DNA of 64,000 nt, taken from Flagellimonas flava (GTDB lineage Bacteria > Bacteroidota > Bacteroidia > Flavobacteriales > Flavobacteriaceae). Below are positions 1 through 7,858 of this stretch, one piece after another (within the stretch, counting starts at the first letter, position 1; the number at the start of each line of letters is the position of its first letter). A program made the position numbers and the translations under genes. The notes beneath the pieces are model-generated. The model did not search any database and was not told the origin of the DNA. It was given only the letters and a program-made list of their open reading frames with translations. The stretch is taken from NCBI RefSeq assembly GCF_900129665.1, contig NZ_FQWL01000002.1:434001-498000 (forward strand), read 5' to 3'.

Positions 1-84
1 ATGGGGTTAGCTCATTTTTAAGATAAAATTATATTAAGCGCTATTTTCAGGGCAATTTAGACTGGCCTAACACTGAACTAACAA

Positions 85-112
85 AAAACCCCCACTAAAA
101 AGTGAGGGTTTT
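85..112 (-). terminator. Intrinsic terminator of rplU-rpmA
   Basis: A 12-bp inverted repeat with a 4-base loop, allowing one G-U pair, lies just after the rpmA stop on the minus strand. It is followed by a T-rich run in that direction, as expected for a Rho-independent terminator ending the two-gene ribosomal operon. Confidence 0.8.
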
Positions 113-132
113 GCTATAAAAAGTTGTGTGCC

Positions 133-393
133 TTAGGCCTCAAACGGCTCAATGGAAACAAAGGATTTCCCTCCGGCTTTCTTTTGAAATCTTACAATAC
201 CATCAACTTGGGCATGCAAGGTATGATCCTTACTGGCGTATACATTTTCACCAGGATTGTGTTTGGTACCGCGTTGTCTAACAATAATGTTACCAGCAAC
301 GGCAGCTTGTCCTCCGTATATCTTAACGCCAAGACGTTTCGATTCCGATTCTCTACCGTTTTTTGAACTACCTACACCTTTCTTATGTGCCAT
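133..393 (-). CDS. rpmA: 50S ribosomal protein L27 (bL27)
   Basis: This 86-residue protein of the large ribosomal subunit begins [20 protein letters not shown] and carries the usual bL27 core with [11 protein letters not shown] and HNPGENV. In E. coli the flexible N-terminus of bL27 reaches toward the peptidyl-transferase centre. Here the N-terminus is already in its short mature form, without the cleavable extension found in Firmicutes. It follows rplU by 22 bases, the usual rplU-rpmA order, and is closed by a hairpin terminator. Family, length and neighbours all agree. Confidence 0.97.
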   Translation of the reverse strand: MAHKKGVGSSKNGRESESKRLGVKIYGGQAAVAGNIIVRQRGTKHNPGENVYASKDHTLHAQVDGIVRFQKKAGGKSFVSIEPFEA

Positions 394-415
394 GATATTT
401 AAATTTTAGTTCTTC

Positions 416-973
416 TTATTTCTTTAACGCCTCAATCAATTCTGCCTTTTTCATGGAAGAAATTCCAGAAATACCCTTGGCTTTTGCCAATTCTTTCAAT
501 TCAGCAACAGTTTTGCCGCTTAAATCCTCAGTAGCCTTGGCTGGAGCCTCTTTCTTTGGAGCAGCTTTTTTGGGAGCAGCAGCTTTTGCAGCTGTTTCCT
601 TTTTAGGTGCCGCAGCTGGTTTATCAGCTTTTGCCTTGGCAGGAGCTGCCTTCTTGGCGCCCTTGGCGACAATACTTTCAACCACGATTTCAGTCAAAGA
701 TTGTCTATGACCATTTTTTACTCTGTAACCTTTACGTCTTTTCTTTTTAAAGACGATTACCTTATCTCCTTTAAGGTGTTTTACAACTTTGGCCTCTACA
801 GCCGCACCTTCTATGACTGGGGCGCCGATAGTAACGTTACCACCATCTTCCAAAAGAAGTACCTTGTCAAAAGTGACTTTTTTGCCTTCTTCTGTCTGCA
901 AACGGTGAACGTACACTTTCTGGTCTTTTGCAACTTTAAATTGCTGCCCTGCCATCTCTACAATTGCGTACAT
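416..973 (-). CDS. rplU: 50S ribosomal protein L21 (bL21) with extended C-terminus
   Basis: Residues 1 to about 100 are a normal bL21 (start MYAIVEMAGQQFKV, then KRRKGYRVKNGHRQ near residue 80), which binds 23S rRNA in the large subunit. The protein is 185 residues, where the family is usually near 103. The extra part is an Ala/Lys/Pro-rich linker (about 101-150) followed by a compact tail, about 151-185, that contains LSGKTVAELKELAKAKGI and resembles SAP, HeH/LEM or Rho-N helical domains. Such nucleic-acid-binding tails on bL21 occur, as I recall, in other flavobacteria; what the tail does is not known to me. A clear promoter lies about 50 bases upstream and rpmA follows. Confidence 0.95.
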   Translation of the reverse strand: MYAIVEMAGQQFKVAKDQKVYVHRLQTEEGKKVTFDKVLLLEDGGNVTIGAPVIEGAAVEAKVVKHLKGDKVIVFKKKRRKGYRVKNGHRQSLTEIVVESIVAKGAKKAAPAKAKADKPAAAPKKETAAKAAAPKKAAPKKEAPAKATEDLSGKTVAELKELAKAKGISGISSMKKAELIEALKK

Positions 974-1022
974 AATGCGTTGATTAAATTAAATTCTTGT
1001 GCTTTACTAAAATTAGCGGGTG

Positions 1023-1052
1023 CAAATATACTGCTAAATCCTTAATCCACAA
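1023..1052 (-). promoter_or_regulatory. Bacteroidota-type promoter of rplU-rpmA
   Basis: Reading the minus strand, TTG is followed by exactly 19 bases and then TATATTTG. This matches the -33 TTG / -7 TAnnTTTG pattern used by the Bacteroidota primary sigma factor. The predicted start of transcription is near 1018, giving a leader of about 45 bases before rplU. It is the best complete promoter match in the window. Confidence 0.8.
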
Positions 1053-1074
1053 GTATTATTAGGGCTTTTGAAGA

Positions 1075-1521
1075 TTATTTTCTAGGGTTGTTGGAGGTTT
1101 TAAAAAGCTGCATAAAAGATAGCGTGAGTACCAACGTAGTTGCAAACCCCATAATGGCCACGGTAAAAAACACAATGCCTTCAAAGTTGTTGTAATCTTT
1201 TGACCAAACTTCAGATAGCTCTACAAGAAAGGAACTGCTCAGTTCCGTGGAATAAAAGGCAAAGAAAATGGTGAAAAGCAATGTGGCCACAAACCCAGTC
1301 GTAATTCCAGCCATAAACCCTTTGCCATAATTAAATTCCTTACCCAACCTCAATTTGGTATATTTTATGGTTTCATAGATGCCAAATCCGGTAATTATCC
1401 CATTAAAAAGACTATAAAATACGTTGGTGTGCTTTCCCATAAGGGACAAAATCAGAAAATATGCCATGAGACAGGCACTGGTCACAATTCCAAATCGGAT
1501 AGGAAGACTTAGATTTTTCAT
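1075..1521 (-). CDS. DUF4199 family membrane protein
   Basis: This 148-residue protein has four likely membrane segments (about residues 8-28, 33-50, 70-92 and 113-138) and the short charged motif LRLGKEFNYGKGF between the second and third. The layout and sequence fit DUF4199, a family of small inner-membrane proteins common in Bacteroidota whose function is unknown. It stands alone between rplU and the M16 peptidase genes. The long intergenic stretch downstream on this strand, up to the rplU promoter, holds no other gene. Confidence 0.8.
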   Translation of the reverse strand: MKNLSLPIRFGIVTSACLMAYFLILSLMGKHTNVFYSLFNGIITGFGIYETIKYTKLRLGKEFNYGKGFMAGITTGFVATLLFTIFFAFYSTELSSSFLVELSEVWSKDYNNFEGIVFFTVAIMGFATTLVLTLSFMQLFKTSNNPRK

Positions 1522-1693
1522 TTTGCCAAATTTTTGGGTTGATGTTTAATTTACTGAATGTTGGCGAATTATGCTACAAATTCAGGCAAAAGACTTCTGT
1601 TGGATTCGCGATATCTTGTAAATTTTATCCTATATTTATTGTAACATCAATCATAAATTCCACACAAATCCCTATCAAAACAAAATTTCAATT

Positions 1694-3016
1694 ATGAAGC
1701 GATATTTAGTATCTGCAATTTTCATGCTTTTGACCATCAACCATCTTGTTTCCCAAAAGGTTGTTTTTGAAGAATACGATCTGGACAACGGCATGCATGT
1801 TATATTGCATCAAGACAATTCTGCACCTGTTGTTACCACCGCGGTAATGTACCATGTAGGATCTAAGGACGAGAATCCACAGAAGACCGGTTTTGCGCAT
1901 TTCTTTGAACATCTTTTGTTTGAGGGCACTAAGAATATTGAGCGGGGAGAATGGGATAAAATTGTTTCTTCCAATGGCGGAAACGGCAATGCCAACACTT
2001 TCTTGGACCGCACCTATTACTACGAGACCTTTCCATCCAATAGCTTGGAAACAGGTTTATGGCTGGAGTCTGAAAGATTGCTTCACCCCATTATTGGGCA
2101 AATAGGCGTGGATACCCAAAAAGAAGTAGTTCAGGAAGAAAGAAGGCTTAGAGTGGATAATTCTCCCTATGGTGCTTTTTTTGAGGTACTCTTAAAAAAC
2201 CTTTACACCGATCATCCGTATAAATGGGGTGTTATTGGCTCCCTAGACCATTTGGCCAGTGCCACTCTGGATGACTTCAAAAATTTTCGAAACACTTACT
2301 ATGTCCCCAACAATGCGGTGCTGGTCGTTGCAGGGGATTTTGAAAAGGAAAAAACTAAAAAAATGGTTTCCGACTATTTTGGGCCAATTCCAAGAGGGGC
2401 GGAAATCAAAAGAAATGTAGTCGTGGAAGACCCAATAACAACCACACGAAAAGCCACGCATTACGACCCCAATATCCAAATTCCCGCCATTTTACTGGCC
2501 TACAGAACGCCCGGGCAGGCCGAAAGGGAAGCTTACGTGATTAACATGATCTCTACATATTTAAGCGATGGCGAAAGTTCCAAACTATATAAGAAGTTGG
2601 TGGATGAGAAGAAAATAGCGCTACAAATATTTTCAGTTCCCATTGATGCAGAGGATTATAGTTCCTATGTTGTTGGAGGTCTTCCCGTTGGGGAGAATTC
2701 CATTCAGGATATCAAAAATGAAATTGACGCAGAAATTCTGAAAATACAATCAGAATTGATTTCGGAACGTGATTACCAAAAACTTCAGAATAAATTTGAA
2801 AACAATTTTGTGAACGCCAATAGTAGTGTTTCTGGGATTGCAAATTCCCTTGCTGAAAATTACATGCTTCGCGACAACACCAATTTGATCAATACCGAAA
2901 TTGATATTTATCGCTCTATAACCCGTGAGGAAATCATGGAAGTTGCCAAAAAATATTTAAAGGTAAACCAGCGTGTGGAGTTGGAGTACTTACCCGAACA
3001 AAAAGAAGCTAACTAA
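1694..3016 (+). CDS. M16 family zinc metallopeptidase (catalytic subunit)
   Basis: This 440-residue protein starts with a signal peptide (MKRYLVSAIFMLLTINHLVS) and so acts in the periplasm or outside. The inverted zinc motif HxxEH is present as H69-F-F-E72-H73, and a Glu in the QEERR stretch about 76 residues later should complete zinc binding. Members of M16 cleave peptides inside a clam-shell formed by two half-units. The next gene starts one base after this stop and encodes a non-catalytic M16 partner, a pattern known from other paired bacterial M16 enzymes. Specific substrate cannot be told. Confidence 0.92.
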   Translation: MKRYLVSAIFMLLTINHLVSQKVVFEEYDLDNGMHVILHQDNSAPVVTTAVMYHVGSKDENPQKTGFAHFFEHLLFEGTKNIERGEWDKIVSSNGGNGNANTFLDRTYYYETFPSNSLETGLWLESERLLHPIIGQIGVDTQKEVVQEERRLRVDNSPYGAFFEVLLKNLYTDHPYKWGVIGSLDHLASATLDDFKNFRNTYYVPNNAVLVVAGDFEKEKTKKMVSDYFGPIPRGAEIKRNVVVEDPITTTRKATHYDPNIQIPAILLAYRTPGQAEREAYVINMISTYLSDGESSKLYKKLVDEKKIALQIFSVPIDAEDYSSYVVGGLPVGENSIQDIKNEIDAEILKIQSELISERDYQKLQNKFENNFVNANSSVSGIANSLAENYMLRDNTNLINTEIDIYRSITREEIMEVAKKYLKVNQRVELEYLPEQKEAN

Positions 3017-3017
3017 G

Positions 3018-5090
3018 ATGAAAAAGTATCTCGTATTTTCCCTGTTTTCATTGTTTGCCACACTATCCTTTGCGCAAATTGACAGAACCCAACCGCCCAA
3101 ACCCGGTCCCGCACCACAAATTAATCTGGAGGAACCCACACGTTTTGAACTAAAGAACGGCCTAAAGGTAATGGTGGTGGAGAACCACAAATTACCCAGG
3201 GTCTCCATGCAATTGATCATTGATAACCCCCCCATTTTACAAGGTTCTAAAGCTGGGGTCTCGGACCTTACATCCAGCCTTCTCGGGAAGGGCTCGGAGA
3301 CCATTTCCAAAGATGACTTTTATGAGGAAGTTGATTTTTTGGGAGCGTCGGTCAATGTTTCCGATCAAAGTGCATCGGCTAGCTGCCTTTCCAAGTATTT
3401 CCCAAGAATCTTGGAACTTATGGCAGATGCGGCCCTCAATCCCAATTTCACCCAAGAAGAATTTGACAAGGAAAAGGAACGTATCCTCACCAACATAAAA
3501 TCGGAAGAAAAAGATGTTTCGGCCATAGCCTCAAGAGTACAATTGGCCCTTGCTTATGGAACCAGTCATCCCTATGGAGAAATCACTTCGGAGCAAACAG
3601 TGAACTCGGTCACTTTGGCCGATGTTGAAAAACATTATAGGGATTATTTTGTACCAGCCAATGCCTACCTGGTGGTTTTGGGCGATGTGGAATTCGAGAA
3701 CGTGAAAACCTTGGTCACTCAATATTTCACCCCTTGGTCCAAGGCCGTACCACCATCGTATAGCTATGCCAAACCAAAGGATGTACAGTACAACCAGATA
3801 AATTTTGTAGATATGCCCAATGCGGTCCAATCCGAAGTGGCCGTTCAGAACATTACGGAACTTAAAATGAAGGACCCTGATTATTTGAACGCACTTTTGG
3901 CCAATAGGATTTTAGGAGGTGGTTCCCAAGCTAGACTGTTCCAAAACCTAAGGGAGGACAAAGGATATACGTACCACGCCTACTCCGGTATTCGGGACAA
4001 TAAATACAGCCCTATGCGCTTCAATGCCGGAGCCCAGGTAAGAAATATGGTTACGGACAGCGCTGTGGTGCAAATCCTAAATGAAATAGACCGTATGACA
4101 AAAGAGCCTGTTACAGAGGAAGAACTGTCCAATGCCAAGGCCAAATATGCCGGAAACTTTGTAATGGCTTTGGAGAGTCCAGAAACAATTGCAGAGTATG
4201 CCCTAAACATTGAGACGGAAGACCTGCCCAAGGATTTTTATAAAACCTATTTGGAACGGCTTCATGCGGTGTCGATTACAGATGTACAAAATGCTTCCAA
4301 AAAATTCTTTTCAACCTCCAACGCAAGGGTAGTGGTAACCGGAAAGGGAAGTGATGTGTTGGAGAATCTCGAAAAAGTGACCTTTAACGGGAAAGCTGTA
4401 CCGGTGCTGTTTTATGATAAATCGGCCAATAAAGCCGAAAAGCCAGACTATTCCGCTCCGTTACCAGAGGGCATTACGGCCAAATCCATTTTGGAAAAAT
4501 ACATTGATGCCATTGGTGGCAAAGGCAAGTTGGAAGGCGTAAATTCCTATGCAATGATTGCAGAAGCGGAAACTCAGGGAATGAAGTTGGAGCTGGAGCT
4601 GAAAAAGACCACCAAATATCAATTTTTACAGGATATAAAAGTGATGGGCAATTCTGTACAAAAACGAGTTTTGGATGGGGACAAAGGATACGCAATTGCC
4701 CAAGGTCAGCGCGAAGACCTTTCCGAAGATGAGATTGAAAAGGTTAAGGAAGAATCCGCTGCTTTCCCAGAACTCAATTATTTGGCGGCAGGGAATATCA
4801 CTATAGAAGGTATCGAACCTGTTGGTGATCGGAAAGCTTACAAACTCAAGATTACAGATAAAAAGTCCTGCTTTTATGACACGGAAACCGGTCTGAAGCT
4901 TCAAGTGGTGAATGTTGAGGAGATCCAAGGACAGCAAATGACAAACACCTTGGGCTTTCACGATTATCAAGAAGTTTCCGGAATCAAGTTTCCGTTCAAG
5001 CTTGTTCAGACAGCTGGACCTCAGAACTTAGAATTCACTGTCAAGGAAATCAAGGTCAATGAAGGAGTGGAGGCTACCGATTTTAAATAA
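3018..5090 (+). CDS. M16 family non-catalytic partner with C-terminal LolA-like domain
   Basis: The 690-residue product begins MKKYLVFSLFSLFATLSFAQ, a clean signal peptide. I chose this start at 3018 over one 45 bases upstream because the longer form buries the signal peptide and overlaps the previous gene. The M16 fold spans about residues 40-470 but has no HxxEH motif; it keeps the downstream GGGSQARLFQNLREDKGYTY region with the Arg and Tyr that support catalysis in partner subunits. From about 485 onward there is an added domain (starting SILEKYIDAIGGKGKLEGV) that looks like the LolA/LolB-type lipoprotein-handling fold. It is very likely translated with the catalytic M16 gene and forms a heterodimer with it. 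Confidence 0.9.
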   Translation: MKKYLVFSLFSLFATLSFAQIDRTQPPKPGPAPQINLEEPTRFELKNGLKVMVVENHKLPRVSMQLIIDNPPILQGSKAGVSDLTSSLLGKGSETISKDDFYEEVDFLGASVNVSDQSASASCLSKYFPRILELMADAALNPNFTQEEFDKEKERILTNIKSEEKDVSAIASRVQLALAYGTSHPYGEITSEQTVNSVTLADVEKHYRDYFVPANAYLVVLGDVEFENVKTLVTQYFTPWSKAVPPSYSYAKPKDVQYNQINFVDMPNAVQSEVAVQNITELKMKDPDYLNALLANRILGGGSQARLFQNLREDKGYTYHAYSGIRDNKYSPMRFNAGAQVRNMVTDSAVVQILNEIDRMTKEPVTEEELSNAKAKYAGNFVMALESPETIAEYALNIETEDLPKDFYKTYLERLHAVSITDVQNASKKFFSTSNARVVVTGKGSDVLENLEKVTFNGKAVPVLFYDKSANKAEKPDYSAPLPEGITAKSILEKYIDAIGGKGKLEGVNSYAMIAEAETQGMKLELELKKTTKYQFLQDIKVMGNSVQKRVLDGDKGYAIAQGQREDLSEDEIEKVKEESAAFPELNYLAAGNITIEGIEPVGDRKAYKLKITDKKSCFYDTETGLKLQVVNVEEIQGQQMTNTLGFHDYQEVSGIKFPFKLVQTAGPQNLEFTVKEIKVNEGVEATDFK

Positions 5091-5107
5091 GACCAACAAA
5101 TTTTTAT

Positions 5108-5142
5108 AAAAAAAGGCGTCTTAATATCTAGGCGCCTTTTTT
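5108..5142 (+). terminator. Intrinsic terminator after M16 gene pair
   Basis: A 9-bp perfect stem (AAAAAGGCG paired with CGCCTTTTT) with a 14-base loop, followed by T-rich sequence, lies shortly after the second M16 stop. It should end the two-gene M16 transcript. Confidence 0.8.
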
Positions 5143-5162
5143 ATTTTGAAGTGCTATATGCT

Positions 5163-5170
5163 TAATTTTG
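5163..5170 (+). promoter_or_regulatory. Putative -7 box for the 5190-7853 gene group
   Basis: The sequence TAATTTTG fits the TAnnTTTG -7 box and is placed 19 bases before the TTG start of the next gene. I could not find a TTG at the ideal 19-20 base distance upstream, so this rests on one box and position. Confidence 0.45.
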
Positions 5171-5189
5171 CAACTCAAATAAACCATCC

Positions 5190-5564
5190 TTGAAACAGAT
5201 TGCAGCATATGGATTTGTTTTGCTCTATTTGTTGGCAATGACCCGACCAGTGATACCTTTGGCCGAGTACATCATTTATGAGGATTATATAGCTGAATTT
5301 CTCTGTGTAAATAAGGATAAAACCGAATTGCAATGTAACGGAAAGTGTTATCTCATGCAGCGCCTTTCCGAGCAAAACGAGGAAAAAAAACAAAATCTCC
5401 CGAAAATTTTGCTAGAAGAGTACCCCATAGGATTTGTCTATTTAGCTTCACTTTCAACAAAAAGGCAAAACCTCATTTCCAATCAAAAGCATTTTTGCTA
5501 TCACAACCATTACACCTACCTTTTTACTTCGTATAGTTTCCATCCACCAAGTCAAGTTTCCTAA
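5190..5564 (+). CDS. Small Cys/His-containing envelope protein, function unknown
   Basis: The 124-residue protein begins at a TTG codon (MKQIAAYGFVLLYLLAMTRP) and has one hydrophobic N-terminal segment, a signal peptide or membrane anchor. The middle holds the conserved-looking block LCVNKDKTELQCNGKCYLMQ with three cysteines, and the C-terminal part is rich in His, Tyr and aromatic residues (HFCYHNHYTY). I recognise this as a type of short protein common in Bacteroidota and often close to metal-related envelope genes, but know of no established function. Cysteines and histidines suggest metal or heme contact. It lies 70 bases before the Met-rich barrel gene and probably shares its transcript. 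Confidence 0.7.
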   Translation: MKQIAAYGFVLLYLLAMTRPVIPLAEYIIYEDYIAEFLCVNKDKTELQCNGKCYLMQRLSEQNEEKKQNLPKILLEEYPIGFVYLASLSTKRQNLISNQKHFCYHNHYTYLFTSYSFHPPSQVS

Positions 5565-5634
5565 ACTTTAAGGCGACACTTTATTTTATTTCGGGGCGGT
5601 AATTCATCGCTCTAAACTTCAATTTTAACACCGA

Positions 5635-6654
5635 ATGAAAAATTACATTACGGCCATCTTTTTAATGGCCTCTGCTGCAATGTTTGCACAGGAAATCAAG
5701 GAAGAATCGAAAAAATGGTCCGCTGGAAGACCTGACGGCCATGCCCCCATTTCGGTAATGGGAGATCATATGCACGGAAAAGGGGATTGGATGTTTTCCT
5801 ACCGATATATGTACATGAACATGGAAGACTTAAAAGCTGGTAGCGATGACGCGACCACAGAATCGGCCTTAGCTGACTATATGGTGACACCCACCAATAT
5901 GCCCATGAATATGCATATGCTGGGCGGCATGTACGCACCAAGTGACAAGATCACTATAATGGTCATGGCCAATTATCTGTCTATGGAAATGGATCATTTG
6001 ACAAGAATGGGTGGAAATTTCACTACCGAAGTCAGTGGGTTTGGAGATGTTCAACTTTCCATGCTCTACCGTTTTTTCAACAAGAACGGTCAGAGTGTTC
6101 ACGGGCAGCTTGGTGTGTCGTTGCCCACCGGCAGTGTAACGGAAACGGATGTTACTCCCGCTTCAGCACCAAACAAAACAGAGCTTCCCTACCCTATGCA
6201 ATTGGGAAGTGGCACCGTCGATACCAATCTTGCAGTCACCTATTTAGGACAAAGTGAGTCGGTTTCTTGGGGAGGACAGCTTAGAGCGATATTGCGTTTT
6301 GGGGAAAATGACCGGGACTTCCGTTATGGTAATCGCCAAAGTTTGAATGGTTGGTTCGCAGTTAAAACCGCAAAATGGTTAAGCTTCTCGGCCCGTCTAG
6401 AAGCCTTGGTCGTCGGCGAAATCAATGGTGAAGACCCCAATTTGAACCCCATGATGGTCATTACTACGGACACCAATAATTCCGGCGGGAATTTTCTAAA
6501 TGGAGGAATTGGTTTTAATGTCTTTGTTCCATCCGGAGCTCTAAAGAACCTGAGAGTTGGTTTTGAATTTGCTTCACCCTTGTACCAAGATTTAAACGGT
6601 ATTCAGTTGAAAAACAAAGAAACAATTACCTTGGGAACACAGTATTCCTTTTAA
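5635..6654 (+). CDS. Met-rich outer-membrane barrel protein (putative transporter)
   Basis: A signal peptide (MKNYITAIFLMASAAMFAQ) is followed by about 320 residues of alternating polar and hydrophobic strands, ending in an aromatic residue (GTQYSF), typical of outer-membrane barrels. It resembles the phenol-degradation MetA-type transporter superfamily. Residues about 40-130 contain an unusual number of Met and His (HMHGKGDWMFSYRYMYMNME, then NMPMNMHMLGGMYAP). Such Met clusters bind Cu(I) or Ag(I) in known copper proteins, so metal transport or binding is a fair inference, not shown. It sits between a Cys-rich small protein and a PepSY membrane protein. Confidence is high for a barrel, moderate for metal. 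Confidence 0.75.
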   Translation: MKNYITAIFLMASAAMFAQEIKEESKKWSAGRPDGHAPISVMGDHMHGKGDWMFSYRYMYMNMEDLKAGSDDATTESALADYMVTPTNMPMNMHMLGGMYAPSDKITIMVMANYLSMEMDHLTRMGGNFTTEVSGFGDVQLSMLYRFFNKNGQSVHGQLGVSLPTGSVTETDVTPASAPNKTELPYPMQLGSGTVDTNLAVTYLGQSESVSWGGQLRAILRFGENDRDFRYGNRQSLNGWFAVKTAKWLSFSARLEALVVGEINGEDPNLNPMMVITTDTNNSGGNFLNGGIGFNVFVPSGALKNLRVGFEFASPLYQDLNGIQLKNKETITLGTQYSF

Positions 6655-6662
6655 TTTAAACT

Positions 6663-6685
6663 GCTGGGGCGCATCGCGCCCCAGC
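6663..6685. repeat. Perfect GC-rich hairpin inside the metal-like cassette
   Basis: GCTGGGGCGC and its exact reverse complement are separated by only three bases. There is no T tract after it on either strand, so it is a poor intrinsic terminator. It fills most of the 45-base gap between the barrel gene and the PepSY gene and may be an RNA-stabilising or processing element. Confidence 0.75.
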
Positions 6686-6699
6686 CTTAACCATTCCAA

Positions 6700-7437
6700 A
6701 TGACAAAAAGAAAAATTGTCCAACTCAACAGAAAATGGCATCGTTATCTTGGGGTGATCCTTGGGATACAGTTCTTATTATGGACACTCGGAGGGCTCTA
6801 TTTTAGCTGGACCAACATACATGAAATACGGGGAGACCATCTCAAAAAAAATATCATCATCCCCAAGCCCAAGGAAAATCTAGTGAGCCCCCATGTCTTT
6901 TTGAAATCAGATTTCAAGGCAACTGACAGTATCATTTCACTGGAACTCACAACCGTTCTTAATCGGCCTGTTTATCGCGTATTTTATACCAGAAATGGTG
7001 AGAAAAAGGTAGTGCTCTACAATGCGGACACAGGAAATACAAGACCTCACCTTACCGAGAAAGAAGCCATCAAGACAGCCATGAACGGATTAGCGGTAAA
7101 TGCAGGGGTTACGGCCGTGGAATACCTTAAGAAGGCTGGTAAACATCACGAATATCGGGGGCGACCCCTACCTGCCTATGCAGTAACCTTTGCGGAACCT
7201 GCGAACACCACGGTTTATGTCTCACCGGAATTTGGGAACATCCAGACCTTCAGAAGCAACAAATGGCGTGTTTTCGATTTCCTATGGATGCTTCACACCA
7301 TGGATTATGCTGAACGGGATAATTTTAACAACCTACTGCTACGCGCATTTGCACTTTTTGGGTTATTTACCATCCTTTCAGGGTTTAGTTTATATATTTT
7401 TACTTCAAGAATTTTTGCAAAAAAAACATCAAAATGA
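6700..7437 (+). CDS. PepSY-domain membrane protein
   Basis: The 245-residue protein has an N-terminal membrane segment (about 16-37, after the motif RKWHRYLGVILGIQF) and a second near the C-terminus (about 212-235). The periplasmic part between them carries PepSY-like repeats, for example EKEAIKTAMNGL followed later by PAYAVTFAEPANTTVYVS and the WMLHTMDY motif typical of PepSY-associated membrane proteins. These proteins often occur with iron or copper uptake and reduction genes; they lack a known enzyme activity. The stop overlaps the start of the next gene by four bases, so the two are translated together. Confidence 0.85.
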   Translation: MTKRKIVQLNRKWHRYLGVILGIQFLLWTLGGLYFSWTNIHEIRGDHLKKNIIIPKPKENLVSPHVFLKSDFKATDSIISLELTTVLNRPVYRVFYTRNGEKKVVLYNADTGNTRPHLTEKEAIKTAMNGLAVNAGVTAVEYLKKAGKHHEYRGRPLPAYAVTFAEPANTTVYVSPEFGNIQTFRSNKWRVFDFLWMLHTMDYAERDNFNNLLLRAFALFGLFTILSGFSLYIFTSRIFAKKTSK

Positions 7438-7853
7438 AAAAAGCACTTACACTTATAGTAGCATTGGCCCTAATGGGAATTTCCTGTAAAGAAAAGGAGA
7501 AGACCGCAGAGGGTCCAACACAGATGGAACAGGTAATGGCCATCCACGATGAAGTTATGCCCAAAATGGGGAAACTGGGAAAATTGGTCGGCGAATTGAA
7601 GAGCAAGGTGGACACCACGGAAATGGGGTTGAAGTATGAATCCTCAATGAAAGAGCTTCAAGATGCAAATACATCCATGATGGATTGGATGGTGAATTTT
7701 GGCAACCGATTTGATTCCGCAGAGATACTGGATGGGAAGGAACTGACCGAGCAAAAGCAGCAGTGGTTAAATGAGGAAGAACTAAAGGTGAAGGCCTTAA
7801 AAGAGCAGATTAATTCCAGTATAGCGAAGGCAGAGGCACTTTTGGCAAACTAA
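7434..7853 (+). CDS. Small helical lipoprotein, function unknown
   Basis: The 139-residue protein has a lipoprotein signal with the lipid-accepting Cys at position 18 (LMGISC). The mature part is charged and almost all helix, with heptad-like spacing (KLGKLVGELKSKVDTTEMGL, then EEELKVKALKEQI). It starts in a four-base ATGA overlap with the PepSY gene and ends five bases before the convergent gldD, so it is the last gene of the cassette. I do not recognise a function. It is probably attached to the inner leaflet of the outer membrane. Confidence 0.75.
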   Translation: MKKALTLIVALALMGISCKEKEKTAEGPTQMEQVMAIHDEVMPKMGKLGKLVGELKSKVDTTEMGLKYESSMKELQDANTSMMDWMVNFGNRFDSAEILDGKELTEQKQQWLNEEELKVKALKEQINSSIAKAEALLAN

Positions 7854-7858
7854 TCCAT

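Noticed and set aside
453..710. Ala-rich 85-codon frame antisense to rplU
   Set aside because: Its hydrophobic look is produced by reading the Ala/Lys/Pro linker codons in reverse.
2973..3017. Extra N-terminus for the second M16 protein
   Set aside because: It overlaps the first M16 gene and would put 15 polar residues before an obvious signal peptide; the ATG at 3018 is better.
5190..5564. Frameshifted remnant of a larger metal gene
   Set aside because: The frame has its own -7 box, signal segment and stop, and the Cys block looks like that of complete short proteins of this type.
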